This document shows, one piece after another, positions 7,589 through 14,814 of a DNA stretch of 36,302 bases. The notes under the pieces are model-generated. The model ran no database searches. It was given only the letters and a program-made list of their open reading frames with translations, and had not been told where the DNA came from. Origin of the DNA: JASGDC01 sp047608145 (GTDB lineage: Bacteria; Actinomycetota; Actinomycetes; Actinomycetales; Micrococcaceae). Made by a program: the position numbers and the translations under genes. Each line of letters starts with the position of its first letter. The stretch's first letter is position 1. The DNA is taken from positions 1 through 36,302 of the forward strand of contig JASGDC010000014.1 of assembly GCA_047608145.1 (NCBI GenBank), in the 5' to 3' direction.

Positions 7589-7654
7589 ATGAATACTTGC
7601 TCACAGCTCACAGCTCACAGCTCACAGCTCACAGCTCACACAATGATTACCTAA
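7589..7654 (+). CDS. Leader ORF containing the heptamer repeats (OFF-frame form)
   Basis: AAAGGA at 7573-7578 is placed ten bases before the ATG at 7589. In the sequence as given the frame encodes 21 residues (MNTCSQLTAHSSQLTAHTMI and one more) and stops at TAA 7652-7654. Nearly all of it is the six GCTCACA units. If one unit is added (or two removed) the frame would instead run on through 7639-7737 and end at the TAA at 7738-7740, which overlaps the ATG of the endonuclease gene. That form would have 52 residues with seven units. The long downstream frame has no other sensible start of its own, which argues that the repeat ORF is its natural beginning. Whether a stable peptide is made is unknown; it may matter only as a translated leader. 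Confidence 0.55.
   Translation: MNTCSQLTAHSSQLTAHTMIT
7599..7640. repeat. Six perfect tandem copies of a 7-bp unit (GCTCACA)
   Basis: The unit GCTCACA occurs six times without error over 42 bases. Because seven is not a multiple of three, each change in copy number shifts the frame of the leader ORF. Short perfect tandem repeats of this kind inside the start of a reading frame are the classic substrate of slipped-strand phase variation, known for restriction-modification genes in several pathogens. Confidence 0.95.
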
Positions 7655-7683
7655 CAACAAAAACTGCTGTCAAGCAACACGCT

Positions 7684-7717
7684 GACCTCTTTTTTACAAA
7701 TAAAGAGGTCTTTTCTT
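7684..7717 (+). terminator. Terminator-like hairpin between leader and endonuclease gene
   Basis: GACCTCTTT (7684-7692) and AAAGAGGTC (7702-7710) form a perfect nine-base stem with a nine-base loop, followed by TTTTCTT. It looks like an intrinsic terminator located inside the transcript, after the leader stop and before the endonuclease start. In the longer leader frame, ribosomes would pass through it, which could prevent it forming. Confidence 0.6.
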
Positions 7718-7739
7718 ATGCCCTGAAAGTCGGTGTGTA

Positions 7740-8561
7740 ATGGCAAAAAAAGTTGATAAAGAGTTGGTTATAAGGCAACTTGTAAAGAGCTTTGTTCTAA
7801 GCTATTCAGCTGGATTTTCAACTAGGCATATAAATGAGGCTGATGACCCCGAGGGGACTATCAACTCGAAAATACACAACGTATTCATAGCCGCTCTTGG
7901 ACCAGATATACAGTATTATTCAAGTCTTGTAAGGTCTCTAGACAGTTCGCTGGGGAATATGCTAGAGAAGCTAGCAATTAGCATCGCAGAGTTGTCGTAT
8001 GACGTACATAGAGAAGTTGTAGGACCTCTATCAGTTGAGCAAACCAGATTTATCGCAGAATTACTTGAAAAGTACAAAAGACGAGAACTAACACCATCAG
8101 TTGCTGATTATCAGTGGCTTAGAACAACCAATAAAAAAGACGAAGATGTTAATAAGAGGCATGACAGCGACTACTACCTAATTGATAATGACAACGACAA
8201 TAGATATTTGATTGAATTAAAGATTGGTGGAGACCTAGACAATAAAAAAGCACGCTCTGAAAAAGAGGCACTGCTTGAACAATTTACAATTCTCTCAAAT
8301 ACATTGGGTAAAAATGAGAAAATTAGTATTCACTTTGCCACAGCCTACAACAGATATGGTGAAGATAAACCCTGGCGACAAGAGCGAGTAAAACAATTCT
8401 TCGCAGATGATGAATTGATGATTGGTCGAGATTTTTGGAACTTCGTAACAAAAATGGACAACGGCTATGAAGTTGTCATTTCTGAATATAGAAAAAATGC
8501 ACATGTACTCAGAGAAGCTCTAGATGAAATTAAAGCCACATATTTGGGGCAGGAACAGTAA
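7740..8561 (+). CDS. Type II restriction endonuclease, TdeIII/MjaII-like
   Basis: This 273-residue cytoplasmic protein should cut unmethylated DNA. The first half (IHNVFIAALGPDIQYYSSLV, then GNMLEKLAISIAEL) is what I remember of the TdeIII/MjaII family, whose named members cut GGNCC. A PD-(D/E)xK type centre is visible in the second half: an Asp at 142 or 144, then Glu159-Leu-Lys161 in YLIELKIGG. There is no strong ribosome site before the ATG; a TAA belonging to an upstream frame overlaps it as TAATG, so translation probably depends on coupling. Its own stop overlaps the methyltransferase ATG in the same way. Family and specificity are from memory and should be taken as tentative. Confidence 0.75.
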   Translation: MAKKVDKELVIRQLVKSFVLSYSAGFSTRHINEADDPEGTINSKIHNVFIAALGPDIQYYSSLVRSLDSSLGNMLEKLAISIAELSYDVHREVVGPLSVEQTRFIAELLEKYKRRELTPSVADYQWLRTTNKKDEDVNKRHDSDYYLIDNDNDNRYLIELKIGGDLDNKKARSEKEALLEQFTILSNTLGKNEKISIHFATAYNRYGEDKPWRQERVKQFFADDELMIGRDFWNFVTKMDNGYEVVISEYRKNAHVLREALDEIKATYLGQEQ

Positions 8562-9637
8562 TGAAACCCCTAATAAAGTGGCCTGGTGGCAAAGCTGGAG
8601 AGTACAAGTACATCAAACATATAGTTCCAGAATTCAATAAATTCATAGAGCCATTTTTTGGAGGGGGGGCAATTTACTTTAAGCTAGAACCTAATAAAGC
8701 AACGATTAACGACATAAATCTAGATTTAGTCAACTTTTACAAATGCACACAAAAACAGAGCAAACCATTTTTGCAACAGCTCAACTTCTTTGCAGATGAA
8801 TGGGAAAAAATATCTGCTCTAGTAGATGCCAACACTGAGTCGATAATAGAAGCCTATAAAAATCAAGATAAATCTGATACAAAAAATACTATTGAGATAA
8901 TTATGTATCAGATTTTATTCGATAAGTACAAATTTTCTAAACGCTATTTTGATACAGAAAACTTGAAGAAACAGATTATCAAGAATCTAAAATCTAAAGT
9001 TCAACGTACAAAGAAAATAACTAACAAAGATACTAATGATGATGACATCATCAACAATATAGAGTCCGCTGTAAAGAGTGGAATATATATGCATTTTAGG
9101 GATATTTATAACAAGAAGGTTGGTAAGTTAAGCATTGAAGAAGCCGCTGCTGTATTTTTCTTTATCAGAGAATTTTGTTATGCATCAATGTTTAGGTACA
9201 ACAAAAAAGGTGAGTTTAACATCCCCTACGGTGGGATTGGGTATAACCGCAAGAATTTTAGGGCTAAGACACAAGCAATTCAAGATAGTGAAATAAGTAA
9301 ACAGCTTAATAAAACTGAAATCTTAAACACCGATTTTGAAAATGTAATAAGAAAATCTGCCAAGAAAAACGACTTTATTTTTTTAGACCCTCCTTACGAT
9401 AGTGAATTTAAGGATTATGACAAAAATCCATTCACCAAAGAGGACCAAGCAAGACTTGCTGATTGCCTTTCAGATACTGAGGCGAAATTCATCTTAATTA
9501 TCAAGCAAACTGATTTTATAGACAAACTTTATGCAAACAGAGGGTTTAAAGTAGAAAGTTTTGAAAAGAAGTACCTATACAATATGCGCGGTAGGAACAA
9601 TCGAGATGTAAATCACCTTCTTATATATAACTATTAG
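8561..9637 (+). CDS. DNA adenine methyltransferase, Dam/D12 class
   Basis: This 358-residue enzyme is expected to transfer a methyl group from S-adenosylmethionine to adenine N6 and protect sites from the neighbouring endonuclease. The N-terminal IKWPGGK and FIEPFFGGG (residues 29-37) form the cofactor site, and the catalytic DPPY is at 276-279, the order of the alpha group. DINLDLVNFY near 54 and the C-terminal RGRNNRDVNHLLIYNY also fit the Dam family. The length exceeds Dam (about 280) because of an inserted Lys-rich stretch at about 105-165. A run of seven G (8663-8669) lies in the cofactor motif. It overlaps the endonuclease gene by one base (TAATG) and abuts the convergent transposase gene with no gap. 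If the partner cuts GGNCC, an adenine methyltransferase is hard to explain, so one of the two specificities may be different. Confidence 0.88.
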   Translation: MKPLIKWPGGKAGEYKYIKHIVPEFNKFIEPFFGGGAIYFKLEPNKATINDINLDLVNFYKCTQKQSKPFLQQLNFFADEWEKISALVDANTESIIEAYKNQDKSDTKNTIEIIMYQILFDKYKFSKRYFDTENLKKQIIKNLKSKVQRTKKITNKDTNDDDIINNIESAVKSGIYMHFRDIYNKKVGKLSIEEAAAVFFFIREFCYASMFRYNKKGEFNIPYGGIGYNRKNFRAKTQAIQDSEISKQLNKTEILNTDFENVIRKSAKKNDFIFLDPPYDSEFKDYDKNPFTKEDQARLADCLSDTEAKFILIIKQTDFIDKLYANRGFKVESFEKKYLYNMRGRNNRDVNHLLIYNY

Positions 9638-10548
9638 CTATGCAATGAGTTCTTGGTAAGTTAAGCGTTTTCCGACACTTAAACCAATCAACTCATTAAA
9701 GTTCTGGAAATAGTCATTGTCTTTAGTGTTGAGTCTGTATTGGACTTCTTGAACATAGTTCAACGTGTGTTTCATAGTGAACGAATGATAAATACCGTAG
9801 AACGCACGTTTAAGAACCGCCCACACACTCTCAATCGAGTTTGTATGTGCGATGCTATCAACGAATTCTTTGGCACTATGATTGACTGATAAATGCTCAT
9901 AGCCAATGCCTTTATAGGATTTCCACTCATCAGTAACAATCAACGTATCAGGTTCTACATTGGCTGTTATAGCTGTTTTAAGCGTGTTGTGTGAGCGGTC
10001 TGGAACAACACTAATCTTAGTATTGCCGTTACGTTCTTTCATGCCAAGAACAACAGTCTTATTTACAGCACCACGCTTACCATGATTGATTTTCTTAGAT
10101 TCGTGGCGGTTTGATTCTTTTCCACCGATAAAGGTTTCATCAATCTCAACAATGCCAGATAGTAAGCAAGTTATTTCACTTCCACAGGCTTTACGAATAC
10201 GATGTAATAAGTGCCATGCTGTTTTTGTGTAACACCAATATTCTTGGCCAATTGTACTGAACTTATGCCTTTACGGGCTGTTGTGAACATATACATCGCA
10301 AGAATCCACTTGTTAAGTGGCACATGAGAACGTTCAAAAATAGTGCCTGTACGCGCTGTAAATACTTCTTTACAATAGTAGTAACCTGTATGTTTGCCTT
10401 TAACAAGTTTTGGACTTACACATTCAACTGAACTACAAAGGAAACAATCCGTAGGTTGTCCACCCCAACTTACTTGCTCAAAATAGATACGGGCAGACTC
10501 TGGTGTAGGGAATTGTTCCATTACTTCATAAATACTAAACTCTTTCAT
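9638..10548 (-). pseudogene. IS1595-family transposase, frameshifted
   Basis: The 5' part (10548 to about 10227) encodes a zinc-ribbon-like region (CFLC near residue 37) and the block ARTGTIFERSHVPLNKWILA, then ARKGISSVQLAKNIGVTQK, which is distinctive for IS1595/ISXO2 transposases. At the T run 10222-10226 (five A on the coding strand) one base is missing. With a sixth A the frame continues TAWHLLHRIRKACGSE, VEIDETFIGGKE, then VTDEWKSYKG and HTNSIESVWAVLKR to the stop at 9638. The catalytic acidic residues (EIDET, TDEW) are thus present across the break, and the joined protein would be about 303 residues, normal for the family. The zinc ribbon seems to lack its last Cys (YYYCKEVF). A -1 programmed frameshift on the A run is possible, but I favour inactivation. 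Confidence 0.85.
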
Positions 10549-10617
10549 ACTTTTAGAATATGAGTTACCACTGACAAACTGGTTTTACCCTTGTTTTATA
10601 CGTGGAGTAGGGAGTTC

Positions 10618-10641
10618 TTAGAAGTTAAATATATAGTTCCC
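10618..10641. repeat. Right terminal inverted repeat of the transposon
   Basis: Reading inwards on the minus strand it starts GGGAACTATATATTTAACTT, matching 23 of 24 positions of the left end. It lies 69 bases upstream of the transposase start. Confidence 0.92.
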
Positions 10642-10778
10642 AATTTTAACAATAGTAGTTTTGTTTGTTCCATATTTATCTACTAGTTCATTAAGGGTAG
10701 GCAGTTTATCTCCTGGTTTTAGGCCCTTATCTTCAATAAATTTTCAATCTTACTGGCTATTTCTTGATACTTTAACAT
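10642..10778 (-). pseudogene. 5' fragment of the interrupted GntR-family regulator
   Basis: An ATG at 10778 with AAGGA five bases before it begins MLKYQEIASKIEN. After a one-base loss near 10738-10744 the frame continues KGLKPGDKLPTLNELVDKYG and NKTTIVKI, the unmistakable start of a GntR winged-helix domain (LKPGDKLPT...). It then runs into the right end of the transposon at 10641 and resumes in frame at 7321. Two lesions therefore exist: the frameshift and the insertion. The 8-bp duplication copy is 10642-10649. The original gene sat just upstream of the DUF349 gene on the same strand. Confidence 0.75.
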
Positions 10779-10864
10779 CTACGTCCTTAACATAACTTTA
10801 CTAAGCAATTACATGTGCTAAGTCACAATTATCGAAATATCTGATGGGACATAACCTATTCAGG

Positions 10865-11509
10865 CTATTGAGTTAACTGAAAATTTTCAATCTTTACTTC
10901 TTGTTTAGGGGTACCATCACTAGAACCGTCTTGAGTGCCTTGCTTTGCTGCTTTTTGAACTAAATCTAATCCAGAAGTCACTTTACCGATTATACTGTAA
11001 CCACCAGCAGAGTCAGCAGGAATCTCAGAGTCTTGGTAGACAATGAAAAACTGGCTACCTTGTGAATTAGCGTTATCAGCTTGTCTAGCAACTGCAATAT
11101 CGCCTGCTTTATATTGGTTATTCGCTGGCGCGTTTTCGACTGGCCCCCATTCAAAACCAGGTCCACCCGTACCATTACCATCTGGATCTCCACATTGTAA
11201 AACGTAGATACCTTCAGTAACTAAACGATGACATTTCGTGCCATTGAAAAACTTTTTATCAGCTAGATCTTTAAAAACTGAAACACCTTGTGGCGCTTTT
11301 TTACCATCCATAGTTATTGAAATAGTGCCCAAGTTAGTCACCATAGTTCCTTTTAATTCTTTATTTTCAGCTATTTTTTTAGAAGGAACTGAAGTAGAAC
11401 TAGCACCTATGGAACCAGAGTTGGTATAAAAGTAAGCGCCAGCACCACCTAATACAAGTGCTCCAATTATCGAACCAGCGATGACATTTTGTTTCGTTTT
11501 ATTATTCAT
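10865..11509 (-). CDS. Membrane-anchored cyclophilin-type peptidyl-prolyl isomerase
   Basis: This 214-residue enzyme should speed proline isomerisation in proteins outside the membrane. An N-terminal anchor (about residues 10-30, VIAGSIIGALVLGGAGAYFY) precedes a Ser/Thr-rich linker and a cyclophilin domain (about 55-212) with GTKCHRLV, GGPGFEWGPVE, GSQFFIVY and GGYSIIGKV. The catalytic Arg of the usual FHR motif is kept (CHR). I chose the ATG at 11509 (MNNKTKQNV). A longer frame opens at 11638 but its extra 43 residues overlap the hisS start and look non-coding. No ribosome site precedes 11509; TAATAT ends seven bases before the ATG, so a leaderless transcript is likely. It is divergent from hisS. 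Confidence 0.88.
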   Translation of the reverse strand: MNNKTKQNVIAGSIIGALVLGGAGAYFYTNSGSIGASSTSVPSKKIAENKELKGTMVTNLGTISITMDGKKAPQGVSVFKDLADKKFFNGTKCHRLVTEGIYVLQCGDPDGNGTGGPGFEWGPVENAPANNQYKAGDIAVARQADNANSQGSQFFIVYQDSEIPADSAGGYSIIGKVTSGLDLVQKAAKQGTQDGSSDGTPKQEVKIENFQLTQ

Positions 11510-11580
11510 GGTTACTATATTAAAAGGTTTTTCGCTAGAATTGTGAACAGTTGGAAATTTTCGATAAAGGATTTTATTTA

Positions 11581-12903
11581 ATGGCACGCAAAGCATCACT
11601 TTCTGGCTTCCCAGAATGGCTACCTGAAGAACGGGCAATTGAAAAGTACTTCATGAATAAACTTAGTGAAGTTTTTACCTTGCACGGTTTTTCAGAAATT
11701 GAAACGCGAGTAGTGGAGCCAATTTCGGTTATTGCCCAAAAAGGGGAGATTGATAAAGAAATTTACATGGTATCGCGTTATCAAGAACAAGGTAGTAGTA
11801 AAAAAGATCCATTGGCTTTGCATTTTGACTTAACAGTACCTTTTGCACGTTATGTCAAAGATAATGCGCCATTTTTAAATTTTCCATTCAAACGTTATCA
11901 AATGCAGAAAGTTTGGCGTGGAGAACGTCCACAAGATGGTCGACAACGTGAATTTACCCAGGTAGATATTGATATTGTAAATGAAGAAACGTTGCCTTTA
12001 ACAGCAGACGCCCAACTACTAAAGACTATTATTACTGCGTTGGAATCCTTACCTTTGCCTGGTTTTGTAATGCGACTTAATAACCGAAAAATTTCTGAAG
12101 GGTTTTATCAGGGACTTGGTATAGAGGATACTGCAAAAGTATTACAGCTAATTGATAAATTAGACAAAATTGGTGCGGAAAAAGTTAAAAATTTATTAAC
12201 TGAAGCCGGAATAGTCGAAGATCAAGCTAATAAAGCATTGGCATTAGCAGAAATTCGAGAAAAGTCTGCAAGAACTGCAATTAAAAAAGCCCAAGAGCTA
12301 GGAGTTGAATCTGAATTATTCGACACGGGGTGCCAAGAGCTTTCTGAATTAATAGAACTTATTGATTCCGACAAAATTGAAGTTGATTTCAGTATTGCAC
12401 GTGGACTTGATTACTATACAGGTACTGTTTATGAAACTGAGTTAATAGGCCACAAAGATCTAGGATCTATTTGTTCAGGTGGTCGTTATGATTCGCTAGT
12501 AAATACTAGTAAGAAGACTTATCCTGGTGTTGGTATTTCCATCGGTTTAAGCAGGTTACTTTCTAGATTAATTGGCAAAGAACTAGTAAAGATGAGTCGT
12601 AAGCACCCAGCAGTAGTATACGTTGCGCTAAATAGCGAGGCAGAGCATAGCAAAGTTGCTGAAGTTGCTAATAAGTTGCGAGTGCGAGGCATTGCTAGTG
12701 AAGAAGGTAGTAAGCCAGTTAAATTTGGCAAACAGATTAAAACTGCTGACGAATTAGGAATCCCTTTTGTATGCTTCTTACAGGATGATGACAGTTATCA
12801 AATTAAAGATATTCGTAGTGGGGATCAAGAAGAAATCGACTTAAATTCATGGGAACCACCAAAAACAGATTTGCAGCCTACAATCATAACGAATTTCGGC
12901 TGA
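11581..12903 (+). CDS. hisS: Histidyl-tRNA synthetase
   Basis: This 440-residue class II enzyme charges tRNA-His. The N terminus GFPEWLPEERAIEKYF is typical of actinobacterial HisRS. Motif 2 is at about 110-135 (FKRYQMQKVWRGERPQDGRQ, then FTQVDID), the histidine-specific segment GLDYYTGTVYE follows near 283, and SGGRYDSL with GVGISIGLSRL (motif 3) near 310-335. The C-terminal anticodon-binding domain begins around 345. I use the ATG at 11581 with AAAGGA eleven bases before it; a TTG ten codons earlier is open but not needed. aspS follows after 58 bases, a common actinobacterial pairing. Confidence 0.96.
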   Translation: MARKASLSGFPEWLPEERAIEKYFMNKLSEVFTLHGFSEIETRVVEPISVIAQKGEIDKEIYMVSRYQEQGSSKKDPLALHFDLTVPFARYVKDNAPFLNFPFKRYQMQKVWRGERPQDGRQREFTQVDIDIVNEETLPLTADAQLLKTIITALESLPLPGFVMRLNNRKISEGFYQGLGIEDTAKVLQLIDKLDKIGAEKVKNLLTEAGIVEDQANKALALAEIREKSARTAIKKAQELGVESELFDTGCQELSELIELIDSDKIEVDFSIARGLDYYTGTVYETELIGHKDLGSICSGGRYDSLVNTSKKTYPGVGISIGLSRLLSRLIGKELVKMSRKHPAVVYVALNSEAEHSKVAEVANKLRVRGIASEEGSKPVKFGKQIKTADELGIPFVCFLQDDDSYQIKDIRSGDQEEIDLNSWEPPKTDLQPTIITNFG

Positions 12904-12961
12904 TAAGATATAAAAAGTATTTAAAACAATTTCAAGTAATTATAAGGATAAGATAAGCAGT

Positions 12962-14719
12962 ATGTTACGTACACATGAAGCTGGTTTATTAACCGAAAAA
13001 AACATCGGAGATACCGTTACCCTAGCAGGTTGGGTTGATCGTCGTCGTGATCACGGTGGAGTAGCTTTCGTTGATTTGCGAGATGCTTCTGGTATTGCCC
13101 AGGTAGTAATTAATGATGAAAAAGATTTTGAACATCTACGTAATGAATATGTACTGCAAGTAACTGGTAAGGTTGCAAAACGTCCTGAAGGTAATGAAAA
13201 TCCAAGTATTCCTACTGGAATGATTGATATTCGTGCCGAAAAAGTAGTTGTATTAAACGCAGCAGCACCGCTTCCATTTCAGGTAGATGAGCATATTGAA
13301 GTTGGTGAAGAAGCTCGGCTTAAACACCGTTATTTAGATTTACGTCGCCCATCAATGAACAAGAATATCCGTTTACGCTCTAATGTAAACCGAATTGCTC
13401 GTGAAGCACTTTATGAACAAGGCTACGTGGAAATTGAAACTCCAACTTTGACTCGTTCAACGCCAGAGGGAGCTCGTGACTTTATTGTGCCAGCAAGGTT
13501 AAACCCAGGTAGTTGGTACGCATTGCCACAGTCACCACAATTATTTAAGCAATTATTACAAGTTGGTGGCTTTGAAAAGTACTTCCAAATTGCACGTTGT
13601 TACCGTGACGAAGACTTCCGTGCTGATCGCCAGCCAGAGTTTACTCAGCTTGATATCGAAGCTAGCTTTGTTGAAGAAGAAGATATTATGAAGCTAACTG
13701 AAAAGGTATTAGGTAAGCTATGGTCACTAATTAGTGTGGATTTGCCAGAGAAGTTCGATCGAATTACTTATCAGGACGCAATGAATAAATATGGTTCAGA
13801 TAAGCCTGATTTACGTTATGGCCTTGAAATTACTGAACTAACAGAATTCTTCAAAAATACACCTTTCAGAGTGTTTCAGGCAGATTACGTCGGTGCAGTA
13901 GTAATGCCTGGTGGAGCTTCACAGCCACGTCGCCAGCTTGATGCATGGCAAGAATGGGCGCGTCAACGTGGAGCTAAAGGATTAGCTTATGTTCTAGTTC
14001 AAGAAGATGGTACACTTGGTGGTCCGGTTGCTAAAAATATTTCTGATGAAGAAAAAGAGAACTTAGCTAAAAAAGTCAATGCTAATCCTGGTGACTGTAT
14101 TTTCTTTGCTGCTGGTGCTCGTAAAGCTTCACAAAGTTTACTTGGCGCAGCACGTAAAGAGATTGCTAGTCGAGTTGGTCTGATTAATGAAGACGATTGG
14201 TCATTCGTTTGGGTAGTTGATTGGCCAATGTTTGAATCAGCTGCTGAGTCAGATGATGTAGCCCTTGGTGATGGGGCTTGGACCGCATTACACCACGCAT
14301 TTACTTCACCTCGTCCAGAATACCTTGATACTTTCGATAAAGATCCAGAGCATGCCCTTGCTTATGCCTACGATATTGTTTGTAATGGTAATGAAATTGG
14401 TGGTGGATCAATTCGTATTCATAACGCTGAAGTACAAGAGCGTGTTTTCAAAGTTATGGGTATTGATGAAGAAACAGCAGAAGAGCAATTTGGCTTCTTG
14501 TTAGAAGGTTTCAAATATGGTGCTCCACCACACGGTGGTATCGCATTTGGTTGGGATAGAATTCTAGCTTTGCTTTCAGGTGCAGAGTCAATTCGTGATG
14601 TAATTGCGTTTCCTAAATCAGGTGGTGGCTTTGATCCACTTACTCAGGCACCAGCTCCAATTACTGATGAACAACGTGCTGAAGCAGGGGTAGACGCAGA
14701 TCCTGAAGCTGATAACTAG
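12962..14719 (+). CDS. aspS: Aspartyl-tRNA synthetase
   Basis: This 585-residue bacterial-type enzyme charges tRNA-Asp. An N-terminal OB fold binds the anticodon (about 1-105, VTLAGWVDRRRDHGGVAFVD). The catalytic domain carries the flipping-loop region TRSTPEGARDF, ALPQSPQLFKQLL, motif 2 CYRDEDFRADRQPEFTQLD (about 212-230) and motif 3 GGIAFGWDRILALL near 525. The inserted GAD domain typical of bacteria lies at about 280-410. The acidic C-terminal tail after DPLTQAPAPI matches bacterial forms. AAGGAT precedes the ATG. I did not judge whether it also acts on tRNA-Asn. Confidence 0.97.
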   Translation: MLRTHEAGLLTEKNIGDTVTLAGWVDRRRDHGGVAFVDLRDASGIAQVVINDEKDFEHLRNEYVLQVTGKVAKRPEGNENPSIPTGMIDIRAEKVVVLNAAAPLPFQVDEHIEVGEEARLKHRYLDLRRPSMNKNIRLRSNVNRIAREALYEQGYVEIETPTLTRSTPEGARDFIVPARLNPGSWYALPQSPQLFKQLLQVGGFEKYFQIARCYRDEDFRADRQPEFTQLDIEASFVEEEDIMKLTEKVLGKLWSLISVDLPEKFDRITYQDAMNKYGSDKPDLRYGLEITELTEFFKNTPFRVFQADYVGAVVMPGGASQPRRQLDAWQEWARQRGAKGLAYVLVQEDGTLGGPVAKNISDEEKENLAKKVNANPGDCIFFAAGARKASQSLLGAARKEIASRVGLINEDDWSFVWVVDWPMFESAAESDDVALGDGAWTALHHAFTSPRPEYLDTFDKDPEHALAYAYDIVCNGNEIGGGSIRIHNAEVQERVFKVMGIDEETAEEQFGFLLEGFKYGAPPHGGIAFGWDRILALLSGAESIRDVIAFPKSGGGFDPLTQAPAPITDEQRAEAGVDADPEADN

Positions 14720-14756
14720 CTGATAAAATCACTATTTTTTGCTTAGTTAGTGATAT

Positions 14757-14785
14757 TTGACATATTTATAGCTTATTATGATAAG
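14757..14785 (+). promoter_or_regulatory. Possible promoter before the small membrane protein gene
   Basis: A consensus TTGACA lies at 14757-14762. Seventeen bases later is GATAAG (14780-14785), a poor -10 box, while a better TATGAT at 14777 is too close. Just upstream, ATCACTA and TAGTGAT form a small hairpin with a T run inside its loop after aspS. The promoter call rests mainly on the -35 box. Confidence 0.35.
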
Positions 14786-14814
14786 TGACTTAAATTAATT
14801 TCATAGGATGGAAA

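Larger units (their letters stand above)
7322..10641. mobile_element. IS1595-family transposon carrying a restriction-modification operon
   Basis: The element is 3320 bases long. Its terminal repeats, 7322-7345 and 10618-10641, match at 23 of 24 positions in inverted orientation, with weaker similarity for a further 16 bases. Exact 8-bp duplications flank it. Inside, from left: a divergent 34-aa ORF, a promoter and repeat-containing leader, a TdeIII-like endonuclease gene, a Dam-type methyltransferase gene, and a convergent transposase gene of the IS1595 (ISXO2-like) type. IS1595-family elements with passenger genes are known; a restriction-modification operon as cargo inside the ends is the unusual part. 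The transposase has a one-base frameshift, so present mobility is doubtful. Confidence 0.92.

Noticed and set aside
7599..7640. Tandem GCTCACA units as a CRISPR array
   Set aside because: The units are contiguous 7-mers with no spacers and no cas genes nearby.
8295..8504. Antisense ORF within the endonuclease gene
   Set aside because: No ribosome site or family resemblance, and the sense strand has a clear nuclease motif here.
11510..11638. Longer start for the cyclophilin gene
   Set aside because: The extra residues overlap the hisS start region and delay the membrane anchor; a -10 box stands directly before the ATG at 11509.
14720..14756. Hairpin after aspS as a terminator
   Set aside because: The seven-base stem is weak and its T run is in the loop rather than after it, so I mention it only with the promoter.
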